NCBI GenBank assembly: GCA_002402005.2
Contig: NVUS02000104.1
Coordinates: 1 to 11,963, forward strand
Length of the DNA stretch: 11,963 bases
Source: OCS116 cluster bacterium
Lineage (GTDB): Bacteria; Pseudomonadota; Alphaproteobacteria; Rhizobiales; OSC116
Direction of reading: 5' to 3'
The notes under the pieces: generated by a model
What the model saw: only the letters and a program-made list of their open reading frames with translations
Databases searched by the model: none
Told to the model about the DNA's origin: nothing
Shown: in pieces, positions 1 to 7,593 of the stretch
How positions within the stretch are numbered: position 1 is the first letter of the stretch
Layout: the number at the start of each line of letters is the position of its first letter
Translations under genes and position numbers: made by a program

Positions 1-1
1 G

Positions 2-1330
2 GCACACGCCGCCAAAGTTGCATGGGGTAAAACCTCGCCAGCCGGGCGCGCAGCTGTATTACACGCCATAGCCAATAAAATGGAAGAGAATCTAGAATTG
101 TTGGCAGTCGCCGAAGCCTGGGATAATGGTAAGCCGATTCGTGAAACATTGGCTGCTGATATACCGTTGGCTATTGATCATTTTAGATATTTTGCATCGT
201 GCATTCGTGCCCAAGAAGGCTCGTTAGCCGAGCTGGATGATGGCACTGTGGCATATCATTTCCACGAACCACTGGGTGTGGTTGGGCAAATTATCCCATG
301 GAATTTCCCGATTCTAATGGCAGTTTGGAAACTCGCACCGGCCTTGGCAGCAGGCAATTGCGTGGTGCTAAAACCGGCAGAGCAAACCCCGGCAAGCATC
401 ATGGTTTTGATGGAATTGATTGGCGATTTATTGCCTGAAGGTGTGCTCAACATTGTCAATGGTTTTGGCGTTGAAGCCGGCAAACCATTGGCGAGCAATA
501 AACGCATTGCAAAAATTGCGTTTACCGGCGAAACTACAACTGGCCGGCTCATCATGCAATATGCATCGGAGAATCTAATTCCGGTGACTTTGGAACTTGG
601 TGGTAAATCACCCAACATATTCTTGGCGGATGTGCTGGACAAAGATGATGATTTTGCCGACAAGGCGCTAGAGGGTTTTACTCTATTTGCGTTTAACCAA
701 GGTGAAGTTTGCACCTGCCCATCACGCGCATTGGTGCAAGCCAGTATTTATGATGACTTTATGGCCAAAGCCATTGCTAGAACCGAAAAAATTGTTAAAG
801 GCAACCCGTTAGATTTAAACACTATGCTAGGCGCACAAGCCAGCAGCGATCAGTTTGAAAAAATTCTATCTTATATGGACATTGGCAAACAAGAGGGCGC
901 CAAATTGCTAACTGGTGGCAAGGCTTTGCAGTTAGATGGAGATTTAGCTGGTGGATATTATATTGAGCCGACCATTTTTGAAGGTGACAATAGCATGCGT
1001 ATTTTCCAAGAAGAAATTTTTGGGCCCGTGGTGGCGGTGACAAAATTCACCGATCGCAACAATGCGTTGGAAATTGCCAATGATACATTATATGGCTTGG
1101 GTGCAGGCTTATGGACGCGCGATGGCCAAACAGCCTATAAATTAGGCCGTGCCATCGAAGCCGGCCGTGTATGGACCAATTGTTACCATTTATACCCTGC
1201 ACATGCGGCATTTGGTGGTTACAAAAACTCAGGCATTGGCCGTGAAAACCACAAAATGATGCTCGACCATTACCAACAAACCAAGAATCTATTGGTTAGC
1301 TATGACGCCAAAGCCCTTGGTTTTTATTAG
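2..1330 (+). CDS. Aldehyde dehydrogenase, ExaC/AldB type (5' end outside window)
   Basis: NAD(P)-dependent aldehyde dehydrogenase of the ExaC/AldB/AcoD group, which oxidises acetaldehyde and related short aldehydes to acids in the cytoplasm. The frame is open from base 2, so this is a partial gene of 442 visible codons. Family members are about 506-512 residues, so roughly 65 N-terminal residues lie upstream. The Met at 80 is internal: the 26 codons before it (AWGKTSPAGRAA and so on) match the family. Visible hallmarks are PWNFP (catalytic Asn), LELGGKSPN with the general-base Glu, and NQGEVCTCPSRALV. By alignment the nucleophile is the first Cys of that motif, codon 710-712. EEIFGPVV and the C-terminal GGYKNSGIGRENH are also present. 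It is followed by a DUF779 gene, the usual neighbour of this subgroup. Family assignment is very secure; substrate is inferred. Confidence 0.95.
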   Translation, partial: AHAAKVAWGKTSPAGRAAVLHAIANKMEENLELLAVAEAWDNGKPIRETLAADIPLAIDHFRYFASCIRAQEGSLAELDDGTVAYHFHEPLGVVGQIIPWNFPILMAVWKLAPALAAGNCVVLKPAEQTPASIMVLMELIGDLLPEGVLNIVNGFGVEAGKPLASNKRIAKIAFTGETTTGRLIMQYASENLIPVTLELGGKSPNIFLADVLDKDDDFADKALEGFTLFAFNQGEVCTCPSRALVQASIYDDFMAKAIARTEKIVKGNPLDLNTMLGAQASSDQFEKILSYMDIGKQEGAKLLTGGKALQLDGDLAGGYYIEPTIFEGDNSMRIFQEEIFGPVVAVTKFTDRNNALEIANDTLYGLGAGLWTRDGQTAYKLGRAIEAGRVWTNCYHLYPAHAAFGGYKNSGIGRENHKMMLDHYQQTKNLLVSYDAKALGFY

Positions 1331-1358
1331 ACTTTAGATTTGGCACATGTTCCCCCTA

Positions 1359-1386
1359 GACCTTCCATAGATTTCTATGGAGGGTC
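1359..1386 (+). repeat. Intergenic hairpin (13-bp inverted repeat)
   Basis: An inverted repeat pairs GACCTTCCATAGA (1359-1371) with TCTATGGAGGGTC (1374-1386). There is one T/G wobble and a 2-nt centre. It sits in the 78-nt gap between the aldehyde dehydrogenase stop and the DUF779 start, just before the Shine-Dalgarno region. No T-run follows, so it is not a normal intrinsic terminator. It may be an mRNA stability or processing hairpin, or an operator. Confidence 0.6.
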
Positions 1387-1408
1387 GAATGAGGTGAAAG
1401 GTAAAACA

Positions 1409-1759
1409 ATGTTGCAAAAAGTGAAATCGTTGCCGGCGGCCAATGAATTGATTGCCAAGCTCAAGAATATTCATGGTGATTTGATGTTTTTTCAATCCGG
1501 CGGTTGTTGTGATGGCAGTGCGCCAATGTGCTATCCATTGGGCGAGTTTAAACTTGGACAGAATGATGTGCATTTAGGTGACATTGAAGGTTGCCCATTT
1601 TACATTGCCTATGACCAATATGAATATTGGAAACACACTCAATTGATCATTGATGTGGTGAAAGGCCGCGGCGCGGGGTTTTCGCTCGAAGCACCAGAAG
1701 GTATGCGTTTTCTCACTAGATCTAGAGTTTTTTCAGTTGATGAATTGAAGCAGTTATAA
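1409..1759 (+). CDS. DUF779 family protein
   Basis: A small cytoplasmic protein of 116 residues from the DUF779 family, whose molecular function is not established. It carries the Cys-rich signature GGCCDGSAPMCYP around residues 29-41, plus EGCPFYI and RFLTRSRVF. The family is commonly encoded directly downstream of ExaC/AldB-type aldehyde dehydrogenases, as here, so it probably serves the same pathway, perhaps in metal or redox handling; that part is inference. The frame could start earlier at a TTG at 1340. I chose ATG 1409 because GAGG and AAAGG lie 7-15 nt upstream of it, the conserved domain begins there, and the extra residues would be encoded by the hairpin region. It probably shares a transcript with the aldehyde dehydrogenase. 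Confidence 0.88.
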   Translation: MLQKVKSLPAANELIAKLKNIHGDLMFFQSGGCCDGSAPMCYPLGEFKLGQNDVHLGDIEGCPFYIAYDQYEYWKHTQLIIDVVKGRGAGFSLEAPEGMRFLTRSRVFSVDELKQL

Positions 1760-1836
1760 ATTAAAGCCAATTACATATGCCTAGACATGATCTGTTGCGT
1801 GAACCTATGTATTCGCGTCAACCAGACCCTCAACTC

Positions 1837-1865
1837 TTGTCAAATTGATGTGAAGCCTGTAGATA
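1837..1865 (+). promoter_or_regulatory. Candidate sigma-70 promoter for the DJ-1/PfpI-like gene
   Basis: TTGTCA (1837-1842) and TAGATA (1860-1865) are separated by exactly 17 nt. Transcription would be expected to begin about 7 nt after the -10 box, which is at or next to the ATG at 1872. That would give a leaderless or nearly leaderless mRNA. Only sequence resemblance supports this. Confidence 0.4.
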
Positions 1866-1871
1866 AGAAAT

Positions 1872-2630
1872 ATGACCATATTAATTGCTATGAGCACCAA
1901 TGATTTTGATCCGACCGAGGTTGGAATCCCATGGAAAATTTTGCACGATGCAGGGCAGAACATTTGTTTTGCCACTGATAGCGGTAAAGCAGGACAATGT
2001 GACCCGCGGATGATTAATGGTGATGGATTTGGCATCTTAAAACCTTTGCTCATTGCGCAAAAGAATGCACAATTGGCTTACCAAGAAATGCTAGATGACC
2101 CAGCCTATCAAAAGCCGATCTCTTATGATGACATTGAGGTTGATGATTTCGACGGTCTACTGTTGCCCGGGGGGCACGCAAAGGGGTTAATTCCTTATTT
2201 GGAATCAACCATATTGCAAAGTAAAATTGTTGATTTTTTTGCAGTTGATAAACCTGTTGGCGCTATATGCCACGGGGTCATTGCCGCGTGTCGTGCTCAA
2301 AACCCCAAGACAAGAAAATCTGTACTTTACGGTCGAAAAACCACAGCTTTGTTAAAGCGACAAGAAATGTTGGCATTCCAACTCACTCGCATTAATTTGG
2401 GTGATTATTACCGCACTTACCCCATGACGGTGGAAGATGAAGTGACCGCAATGCTCGAAAGTCGGGATGATTTTTTTCAAGGGCCAACACCATTGTTACG
2501 CGACAATATGCATCATCTTTCACGTGGCTTTACGGTGCGAGATGGCAATTACCTGTCAGCTCGCTGGCCGGGTGATGCGCATAAGTTTTCGCTAGAATTT
2601 TTGGCGATGATGAGAGAAAATCATTCTTAA
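1872..2630 (+). CDS. DJ-1/PfpI (class I glutamine amidotransferase-like) family protein
   Basis: A 252-residue cytoplasmic protein of the DJ-1/PfpI superfamily, in the larger HSP31-like size class. The nucleophile elbow AICHGV places Cys133 with His134 next to it. Glu16 (in DPTEVGIPW) matches the conserved Glu that contacts this Cys in the superfamily, and LLLPGGHAKG (residues 96-105) is the glycine-rich loop. Family members act as glyoxalase III or deglycase-like enzymes, chaperones or amidases; which applies here cannot be read from sequence. The region from residue 140 to 220 is long and includes a Met/charged segment, as in HSP31-type proteins. The upstream SD is weak (GATAAG). It stands alone, 112 nt after the DUF779 gene and convergent with the next gene. 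Confidence 0.88.
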   Translation: MTILIAMSTNDFDPTEVGIPWKILHDAGQNICFATDSGKAGQCDPRMINGDGFGILKPLLIAQKNAQLAYQEMLDDPAYQKPISYDDIEVDDFDGLLLPGGHAKGLIPYLESTILQSKIVDFFAVDKPVGAICHGVIAACRAQNPKTRKSVLYGRKTTALLKRQEMLAFQLTRINLGDYYRTYPMTVEDEVTAMLESRDDFFQGPTPLLRDNMHHLSRGFTVRDGNYLSARWPGDAHKFSLEFLAMMRENHS

Positions 2631-2845
2631 AGGTGAAGGTTGCTCAATTGGGCAAATAGACCTGAGACGATAAGTGGTTGTGGCCTTCAAAGTCCCTGGC
2701 TCTCACAAATTTTGAAAGCTATTTTGCTTTAGGTTGCCTTGTGGATCTGAAATCTCAAAGAAGGCCTTGCATAATGTTTCCAGATGGTAGGAAGGCATAT
2801 AAACAAACCAAGCACATTCACCTTGAATTGGCGCGGTGCATTGGT

Positions 2846-3742
2846 TTAAATTGAATGTGTTTCAATTAAGCTTAGAATGTGTGCGGCCATCTCATTATAG
2901 GGTGTCAAAATCCCGTGTTTTTTGCCGAGACGCGCGATGACGCCGTTACGCGCATCCCACTCCATAGGAAGTTTGGCGACAAGGTCAGCATGCAGGGAAT
3001 TCATAGATCCATCGGGTGCGGTGATTTGGCTGGCAACCACTTGCTCAATGATTGCATCTTCAATGGTGGCACCTTCGGCCCGCCCAACGGCAATGGTCTC
3101 GCGTATTAAATTGCGCATAAGGTCTGCCGCTTTTGGGTTGCAGGCAATGTTACCGGGTTGATTGACCAAAGCCGAAATGGCACCCGGGCTGTTTATGCAG
3201 AGTTTTTTCCAAGCGGCGCTTGTCCAGTCATCGGTGAGTGTGATTATGATATTGTCGGTCGAGAGTTTGTCACTTAGAAAAAGACTGGAAAATTGTTGCG
3301 ACAATTTATTGTCGGGCACGGTCATCAGAATATTTGCTTTCTGGACTATTTCTCCCGGTGCGATCCGTTCGGCAGGGCAGTCAATTATAACCGGAACAAT
3401 GCGTTCCGCTGGAATGAAAGGAGCAAGATTTGCAATATGCTCAACCCCGTTTTGCGCAATGGCAACTTTTGTATCCGCGTGGCACAATTGCGCAAGCCAG
3501 GGCGCTACAGAGGCAACTTGATAGGCTTTTGTGGTCACAATGACCCAATCAACCTGAGTGGCTTGCGCGGTGTTGGTGAATACGGTTGGCGTTGATTCAA
3601 GTCGACCAAAAGGCGTGTCTACGCTCAGCGTTTCAAAAGACGACCGTGCACAAATAAAAACCTCGTTATCTGATTGTATGGTAAGCCATGCGGCGAGTGT
3701 GCCACCTATGGCTCCGGGGCCGATAATTGCAATTGTGGTCAT
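2846..3742 (-). CDS. Ketopantoate reductase family (PanE/ApbA-like) oxidoreductase
   Basis: A 298-residue cytoplasmic NADPH-dependent oxidoreductase resembling 2-dehydropantoate 2-reductase, which makes pantoate for coenzyme A synthesis. The N-terminal Rossmann motif is GPGAIGG at residues 8-14. Lys72 (TTKAYQV), Lys180 and Asn184 (WKKLCIN) and Glu261 (MEWDARNGV) line up with E. coli PanE Lys72, Lys176, Asn180 and Glu256, so the active site looks intact. Many PanE paralogs act on other 2-oxoacids, and there is no pan-pathway neighbour here, so the exact substrate is uncertain. The ATG at 3742 gives the Rossmann strand immediately, but its SD is poor. It is convergent with the DJ-1-like gene across a 215-nt gap. 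The 250 nt upstream (3743-3992) separate it from the copper operon; I see no gene there, only AT-rich sequence that should hold its promoter. Confidence 0.85.
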   Translation of the reverse strand: MTTIAIIGPGAIGGTLAAWLTIQSDNEVFICARSSFETLSVDTPFGRLESTPTVFTNTAQATQVDWVIVTTKAYQVASVAPWLAQLCHADTKVAIAQNGVEHIANLAPFIPAERIVPVIIDCPAERIAPGEIVQKANILMTVPDNKLSQQFSSLFLSDKLSTDNIIITLTDDWTSAAWKKLCINSPGAISALVNQPGNIACNPKAADLMRNLIRETIAVGRAEGATIEDAIIEQVVASQITAPDGSMNSLHADLVAKLPMEWDARNGVIARLGKKHGILTPYNEMAAHILSLIETHSI

Positions 3743-3992
3743 ATTGTTGGATCAAAAATTAGAGATTTAAAATTGGCGAATGAGTAATATTACCGTGCTA
3801 TTGGATATAATCAATCTATAAAGTGTCTTTTCTTCGGCTTATTTAATTCTAGGCGCCGTTCATTATTTGTAGAATTGGATGCCCATATGTGCGTGCTAAT
3901 ATGATCATTCAGTGGAAGGGGAGTGCCGCTTTTGAAATGTAGAGAGAAAAGGCTGTAAAACCACTGCCAGTGAATGCAATAAACCGCTAAAT

Positions 3993-4460
3993 TTATTTCG
4001 TCCGTATAATCATTACAAGTGCCGAGTCATTGTTTTCGTAATGATTGGTTTTTGTATATATATGCGTAAACCCGTTGGTTTTGTATAATTTAATTGCGGC
4101 CAGATTGTTTTTTTCGACAAATAAACGCATCAATAGACGAGTTGAATTTTTTATCGCATGAGCCAGCAATTTTTTGCCAATTTTTTTACCCCAATATTGT
4201 TTGATGACAATTAAGTTATCGAGACTTGTCCAGGGCCGAAAGCGTTTGTTGTTTAAAGCAACATAGCCCGCATATTGTCCATCATATATTGCTATCCAGA
4301 TCGTCTGGTTGGGGCTATCAATTGCATTTTTGAAGTCAGCTTCATTCAAATTATATGGATCATCTGGAAATGCCAAATTTTGTGTTTCAATAATGTCGAT
4401 TATATTATCGTAAGTAGCTTGGAGAATTTCAATTCCTTTAATTTTCTGATCAACTTTCAA
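3993..4460 (-). CDS. GNAT family N-acetyltransferase, last gene of the copper operon
   Basis: A 155-residue acetyl-CoA-dependent N-acetyltransferase, cytoplasmic. Motif A is visible as QYWGKKIGKKLL (residues 88-99), fitting the Q/R-x-x-G-x-G/A pyrophosphate loop. It is followed by the VEKNNLAAIKLYKTNGF segment (residues 115-131) typical of the GNAT C-terminal half. The acceptor substrate is unknown. The start is TTG at 4460: it is preceded by a strong AGGAGGG (4465-4471), and no in-frame ATG occurs until deep in the fold. Its start lies 17 nt after the stop of the multicopper oxidase gene with its SD inside the gap, so it is probably co-transcribed with the copper genes. No clear terminator follows; a short CACT/AGTG hairpin near 3962-3972 followed by GTTTT is weak. 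Confidence 0.88.
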   Translation of the reverse strand: MKVDQKIKGIEILQATYDNIIDIIETQNLAFPDDPYNLNEADFKNAIDSPNQTIWIAIYDGQYAGYVALNNKRFRPWTSLDNLIVIKQYWGKKIGKKLLAHAIKNSTRLLMRLFVEKNNLAAIKLYKTNGFTHIYTKTNHYENNDSALVMIIRTK

Positions 4461-4464
4461 AATA

Positions 4465-4471
4465 CCCTCCT
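4465..4471 (-). promoter_or_regulatory. Strong Shine-Dalgarno fixing a TTG start
   Basis: AGGAGGG on the minus strand ends 4 nt before the TTG at 4460. It decides the otherwise unobvious start of the acetyltransferase, and it lies between the oxidase stop and that start. Confidence 0.8.
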
Positions 4472-4477
4472 ATATAA

Positions 4478-5881
4478 TTAAATAACATTAAACCAAGTTT
4501 TCATGCCACCAGCGGAATGCTCTAGCATGTGGCAATGCAGTAGCCATTTACCAGGATTATCAGCTGTAAAAGCAATTTTTACAGTGCCATTGGGTTTGGT
4601 TAAATAAGTGTCTCTCCATGGCTGGCCTATATTTTCTTGATAATCGTTATTTATGACTTTGAAATGATGGCCATGAATGTGAATGGCGTGTCTAAATGAT
4701 GTATCATTTAGAAAATCTAAAATAATCGTTTGCCCTTTTTTTAGTTCGAAAAAAGGACTATCAGTTAAGTTGGCAATACCGTTAAATGCCCACATTTGTT
4801 TACTTTCTAAACTCTCCACTATAGATAATTTTCTGCCGTTATATATGGGTGTCTCCATGCTCGACATTGCACCACCTTGGATGATTACATTTTTTTGAAA
4901 AGCATTTTTCAAATCTAAGGGTGGCAATTCATTTGGTATTAGTTTGGGCATGTTGAGGGCTAGAGCTGAACTATTTTCTATATGAAAATTGGCAATTTCG
5001 ATTGGTTCAGCATCACCTATGTCTATGAGTGAAAAACTATCCGTGTTTTTTGGAGACAGAAACAAATCAACCCGTTGTGCGGGGCCTAGAAAAAATGTTG
5101 ATTGGTCATTGTCAACGGGGGCACTTAGCGCTTGACCATCTAAGCCGACAGTTATTGCCCCCATCTGATTAATGTCAAATGCCATAATTCTGGAATTTGC
5201 TGCATTTATCATTCGAATTCGGTAGTTATGATTTAGTTTTAATTGGAACTGAGGCTGAAATTTGCCATTAACAGTCACAAAATTTCCGATCCTACCCGTG
5301 AGCGCCCATTCCTTAATTCCACCAATAGTGAGGACTTCCAGTTTTCCTTGCGCATCTAATCTCCAGTCATCAATAATAACCGTAATATCATGTTCTCTGT
5401 CAAATAGAGGTTCGGTTTCCTCAACAATAAGAGCGCCATACAATCCCCGCGCGACATGGCTCCAACTCATATTATGCGCATGGTACCAAAAAGTGCCTGC
5501 ATCAGGGACCGTGAAGCTATAGGTAAATTCTTCTCCGGGTTTTACCGCTTCTTGAGTGAGGCCGGACACACCATCCATTTTATTATCTATGCGGATGCCA
5601 TGCCAATGAATCGAAGTCGCCTCATCTAGTTCATTTTTAAAAATGATAGTGATTTGGCGGCCTTTTACGGCACGAATTTCTGGGCCAGAAACCATGTCGT
5701 TGAATGTCCATAATTCCGAAATGTTTCCATCATTCAAAAAGGAATGATTTGTTTTCACTGCGGTTAGTTGAAAAACATTTTCTTCAACAGTGGCTAAAAT
5801 AAGCTTTGGCATTGTTGCAGTGGCCAAACTAGCCACTCCAAATTTAACAAAAGATCTTCGAGATAATGTATTTTTTGTCAC
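4478..5881 (-). CDS. Multicopper oxidase 1 (Tat-exported, methionine-poor paralog)
   Basis: A 467-residue periplasmic multicopper oxidase of the CueO/CopA/laccase type, coupling substrate oxidation to reduction of O2 to water. The N-terminus carries a twin-arginine motif SRRSFVKFG (residues 7-15), a hydrophobic stretch and a probable cleavage site near Ala30. All copper ligands are present: HWH (92-94), HAH (134-136), HxxHxH (398-403), HCH (449-451), His455 and axial Met460. The start is GTG at 5881 with AAAGG 8 nt upstream; it sits right before the Tat motif. It is a tandem paralog of the gene before it (60-nt gap, same length, about 62% identical by hand count). It lacks most of that paralog's methionines: 352, 354, 355, 358, 377, 397 and 400 are Leu, Ile, Val, Leu, Phe, Arg and Ile. 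Cu(I) oxidase versus organic-substrate laccase cannot be settled from sequence. Confidence 0.95.
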   Translation of the reverse strand: MTKNTLSRRSFVKFGVASLATATMPKLILATVEENVFQLTAVKTNHSFLNDGNISELWTFNDMVSGPEIRAVKGRQITIIFKNELDEATSIHWHGIRIDNKMDGVSGLTQEAVKPGEEFTYSFTVPDAGTFWYHAHNMSWSHVARGLYGALIVEETEPLFDREHDITVIIDDWRLDAQGKLEVLTIGGIKEWALTGRIGNFVTVNGKFQPQFQLKLNHNYRIRMINAANSRIMAFDINQMGAITVGLDGQALSAPVDNDQSTFFLGPAQRVDLFLSPKNTDSFSLIDIGDAEPIEIANFHIENSSALALNMPKLIPNELPPLDLKNAFQKNVIIQGGAMSSMETPIYNGRKLSIVESLESKQMWAFNGIANLTDSPFFELKKGQTIILDFLNDTSFRHAIHIHGHHFKVINNDYQENIGQPWRDTYLTKPNGTVKIAFTADNPGKWLLHCHMLEHSAGGMKTWFNVI

Positions 5882-5941
5882 GCTTAAAACCTTTCATTAT
5901 TATTTTCAACACTTTATTTTACTTGTTGCTTTAGACTTTTC

Positions 5942-7345
5942 CTATGAAACTTTAAACCAAGTGTTCATGCCTCCAGAAGCATGTTCAAGCATATGACAGT
6001 GCAATAACCACTTGCCGGGATTGTTTGCGACAAAAGCAATTGTAGTTGTGGATTCTGGCCCGATCATAAATGTGTCCCTCCACGCTTGTTCATTGTCAGT
6101 AGTTCCGTTGCGGCTTAATATTTTAAAATGATGCCCGTGAATGTGCATAGCGTGCATAAAAGAGGTGTCATTCAGAAAATCTATAATGATAGTTTGATCG
6201 CGCTTCACTTCAAACATTGGATTTTCTCCAAGGTTGGCAATTCCATTTAACGCCCATACTTGCTTATTCCGCATGCTGTCCATCATCGACATTCTCTTGC
6301 CCCGATAAATCGGTGCGCGCATGCCCGACATGGCTCCCCCCTGTATTTCTATTTTCTGTTTTATGGCATTGCCAATATCAGGTTCTAATAATTTATTTGG
6401 CACTAGTTTGGGAACCGGCGGCGGGGCAATTAAATTGGGTTTGATTATAAATTTTGCGATTTCATACGGTTCATTTGATCCTAAATCTATAAGTTTGAAG
6501 GGTTCATTTTTTTTCGGCGTGATGAGTAAATCAACCCTCTGCGCAGGGCCAATAATTAATGGTGAATAGTTGATTTTTCTCGGTGAGGCCAATGTCTGCC
6601 CATCATATGCAATGATTTTGGCATCAAGTTGGTTGATGTCAAATGCCGAAACTCTAGAATTTGCAACGTTTATAATGCGAATGCGGTAATTTTCATTTTG
6701 TTTTAACTTGATTTCGGGACGAAATTTGCCATTCACGGTAATTAAATTACCCAATCTACCGGCATGTGCCCACTCCATCAAACTGCCGAGCGATTTTATG
6801 TCTAGCTTACCTTGGGAATCTAACTTCCAATCATCAAGCATAAGGGTAATGTCGTGATCTTTGTCAAATAAAGGTGTGATTTCGTCAACAATTAGGGCAC
6901 CGTATAACCCCCGTGCAACATGGCTCCAACTCATATTATGTGCATGGTACCAAAAGCTACCTGCGTCTGGAACGGTAAAGGTGTAAATATATTCTTCTCC
7001 TGGCAGAACCGCATCTTGAGTTAAGCCCGATACGCCATCCATTTTGTTATCAATACGGATGCCATGCCAATGAATTGATGTGGGTTCATCGAGTTCATTT
7101 TTAAAAATAACCGTAATTTCGCTACCTTTGACCACTCGTATTTCTGGGCCAGACACTATATCATTAAATGTCCAAAGTTCTGAATTTGCAGCACCTGAAA
7201 CCAAAGCGTAATTTGTTTTCTTTGCAGTCAAATGGAAAACATTGTTTTCTGACATTGCCATCACAAGTTTTGGCATTGAAGCGATTGCGACCGACGCTAA
7301 GCCAGCTTTAACAAAGGTTCGACGGTTTAATATATTTTGAATCAT
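5942..7345 (-). CDS. Multicopper oxidase 2 (Tat-exported, methionine-rich paralog)
   Basis: A 467-residue periplasmic multicopper oxidase. The Tat signal has NRRTFVKAG at residues 7-15, with cleavage likely near Ala30. Copper ligands are complete: HWH (92-94), HAH (134-136), HxxHxH (398-403), HCH (449-451), His455 and Met460. A cluster of methionines at 339, 342, 352, 354, 355 and 358, plus 377, 397 and 400 beside the T1 His398, recalls the Met-rich Cu(I)-binding region of CueO-type cuprous oxidases. A role as the main Cu(I) oxidase is therefore a reasonable inference. It begins 9 nt after the stop of the short CopD-like gene. The SD is weak (AGAA), so translation may be coupled. It is the upstream, promoter-proximal member of the oxidase pair. 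Confidence 0.95.
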   Translation of the reverse strand: MIQNILNRRTFVKAGLASVAIASMPKLVMAMSENNVFHLTAKKTNYALVSGAANSELWTFNDIVSGPEIRVVKGSEITVIFKNELDEPTSIHWHGIRIDNKMDGVSGLTQDAVLPGEEYIYTFTVPDAGSFWYHAHNMSWSHVARGLYGALIVDEITPLFDKDHDITLMLDDWKLDSQGKLDIKSLGSLMEWAHAGRLGNLITVNGKFRPEIKLKQNENYRIRIINVANSRVSAFDINQLDAKIIAYDGQTLASPRKINYSPLIIGPAQRVDLLITPKKNEPFKLIDLGSNEPYEIAKFIIKPNLIAPPPVPKLVPNKLLEPDIGNAIKQKIEIQGGAMSGMRAPIYRGKRMSMMDSMRNKQVWALNGIANLGENPMFEVKRDQTIIIDFLNDTSFMHAMHIHGHHFKILSRNGTTDNEQAWRDTFMIGPESTTTIAFVANNPGKWLLHCHMLEHASGGMNTWFKVS

Positions 7346-7354
7346 AGTGATGTT

Positions 7355-7582
7355 CTATTCTGATAGATTGACGGATGTCGTGAGGGTTGCAGTGGCAATG
7401 AAAATTACAATGAGCGCAAGAGTTTCAAGCACCATTGTTCGTTTGAGATTCAACACAGCGGTAGGATATTTTTTATCATCAAAAATAAGCAAAAAAACCG
7501 CACCCTCGATTGCGGTGAAACCACTTGTATGAATGATTGTCTTAATTGAAATGAGTGAAATTGACCAAAATTCCAGAACCAT
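7355..7582 (-). CDS. Short CopD-like membrane protein (about 75 residues)
   Basis: Two hydrophobic segments (about residues 6-34 and 52-69) are joined by a charged loop DDKKYPTAVLNLKR. The stretch LKRTMVLETLALIVIFIATATLTT matches in pattern the last helix of CopD, where LRRSVALE is followed by a hydrophobic run ending in TT. The spacing from SLISIK to the ALE-like Glu also fits the last two helices. Typical CopD is about 290-310 residues with eight or so helices, so this is either a drastic truncation or a specialised mini-protein. It starts with ATG 11 nt after the copC stop, the classic copC-copD order. AAGG sits about 9 nt before the start. The frame is open without stops, and the gap to the oxidase is only 9 nt. 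The CopD assignment rests on context and short similarity. Confidence 0.6.
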   Translation of the reverse strand: MVLEFWSISLISIKTIIHTSGFTAIEGAVFLLIFDDKKYPTAVLNLKRTMVLETLALIVIFIATATLTTSVNLSE

Positions 7583-7593
7583 GCTTTTGCGCC

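Noticed and set aside
256..714. Long antisense reading frame inside the aldehyde dehydrogenase
   Set aside because: It is a shadow of a clearly conserved gene on the other strand, and its protein resembles nothing recognisable.
2640..2655. TTGCTCAATTGGGCAA near-palindrome after the DJ-1-like gene as a terminator
   Set aside because: The stem is only 6 bp including a wobble, and no T-run follows.
3162..3595. Plus-strand reading frames of 100 and 119 codons inside the PanE-like gene
   Set aside because: The minus-strand frame has all Rossmann and catalytic residues; these are overlapping shadows without a domain.
3904..3976. CATTCAGTGG and CCACTGCCAGTGAATG as arms of an IS-like or attachment-site repeat
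   Set aside because: The arms match only with an internal bulge, no transposase or integrase is adjacent, and chance is a sufficient explanation.
3743..3992. Possible hidden small gene between the PanE-like gene and the acetyltransferase
   Set aside because: Only very short frames (about 12 codons on the plus strand) are present, without SD or recognisable product.
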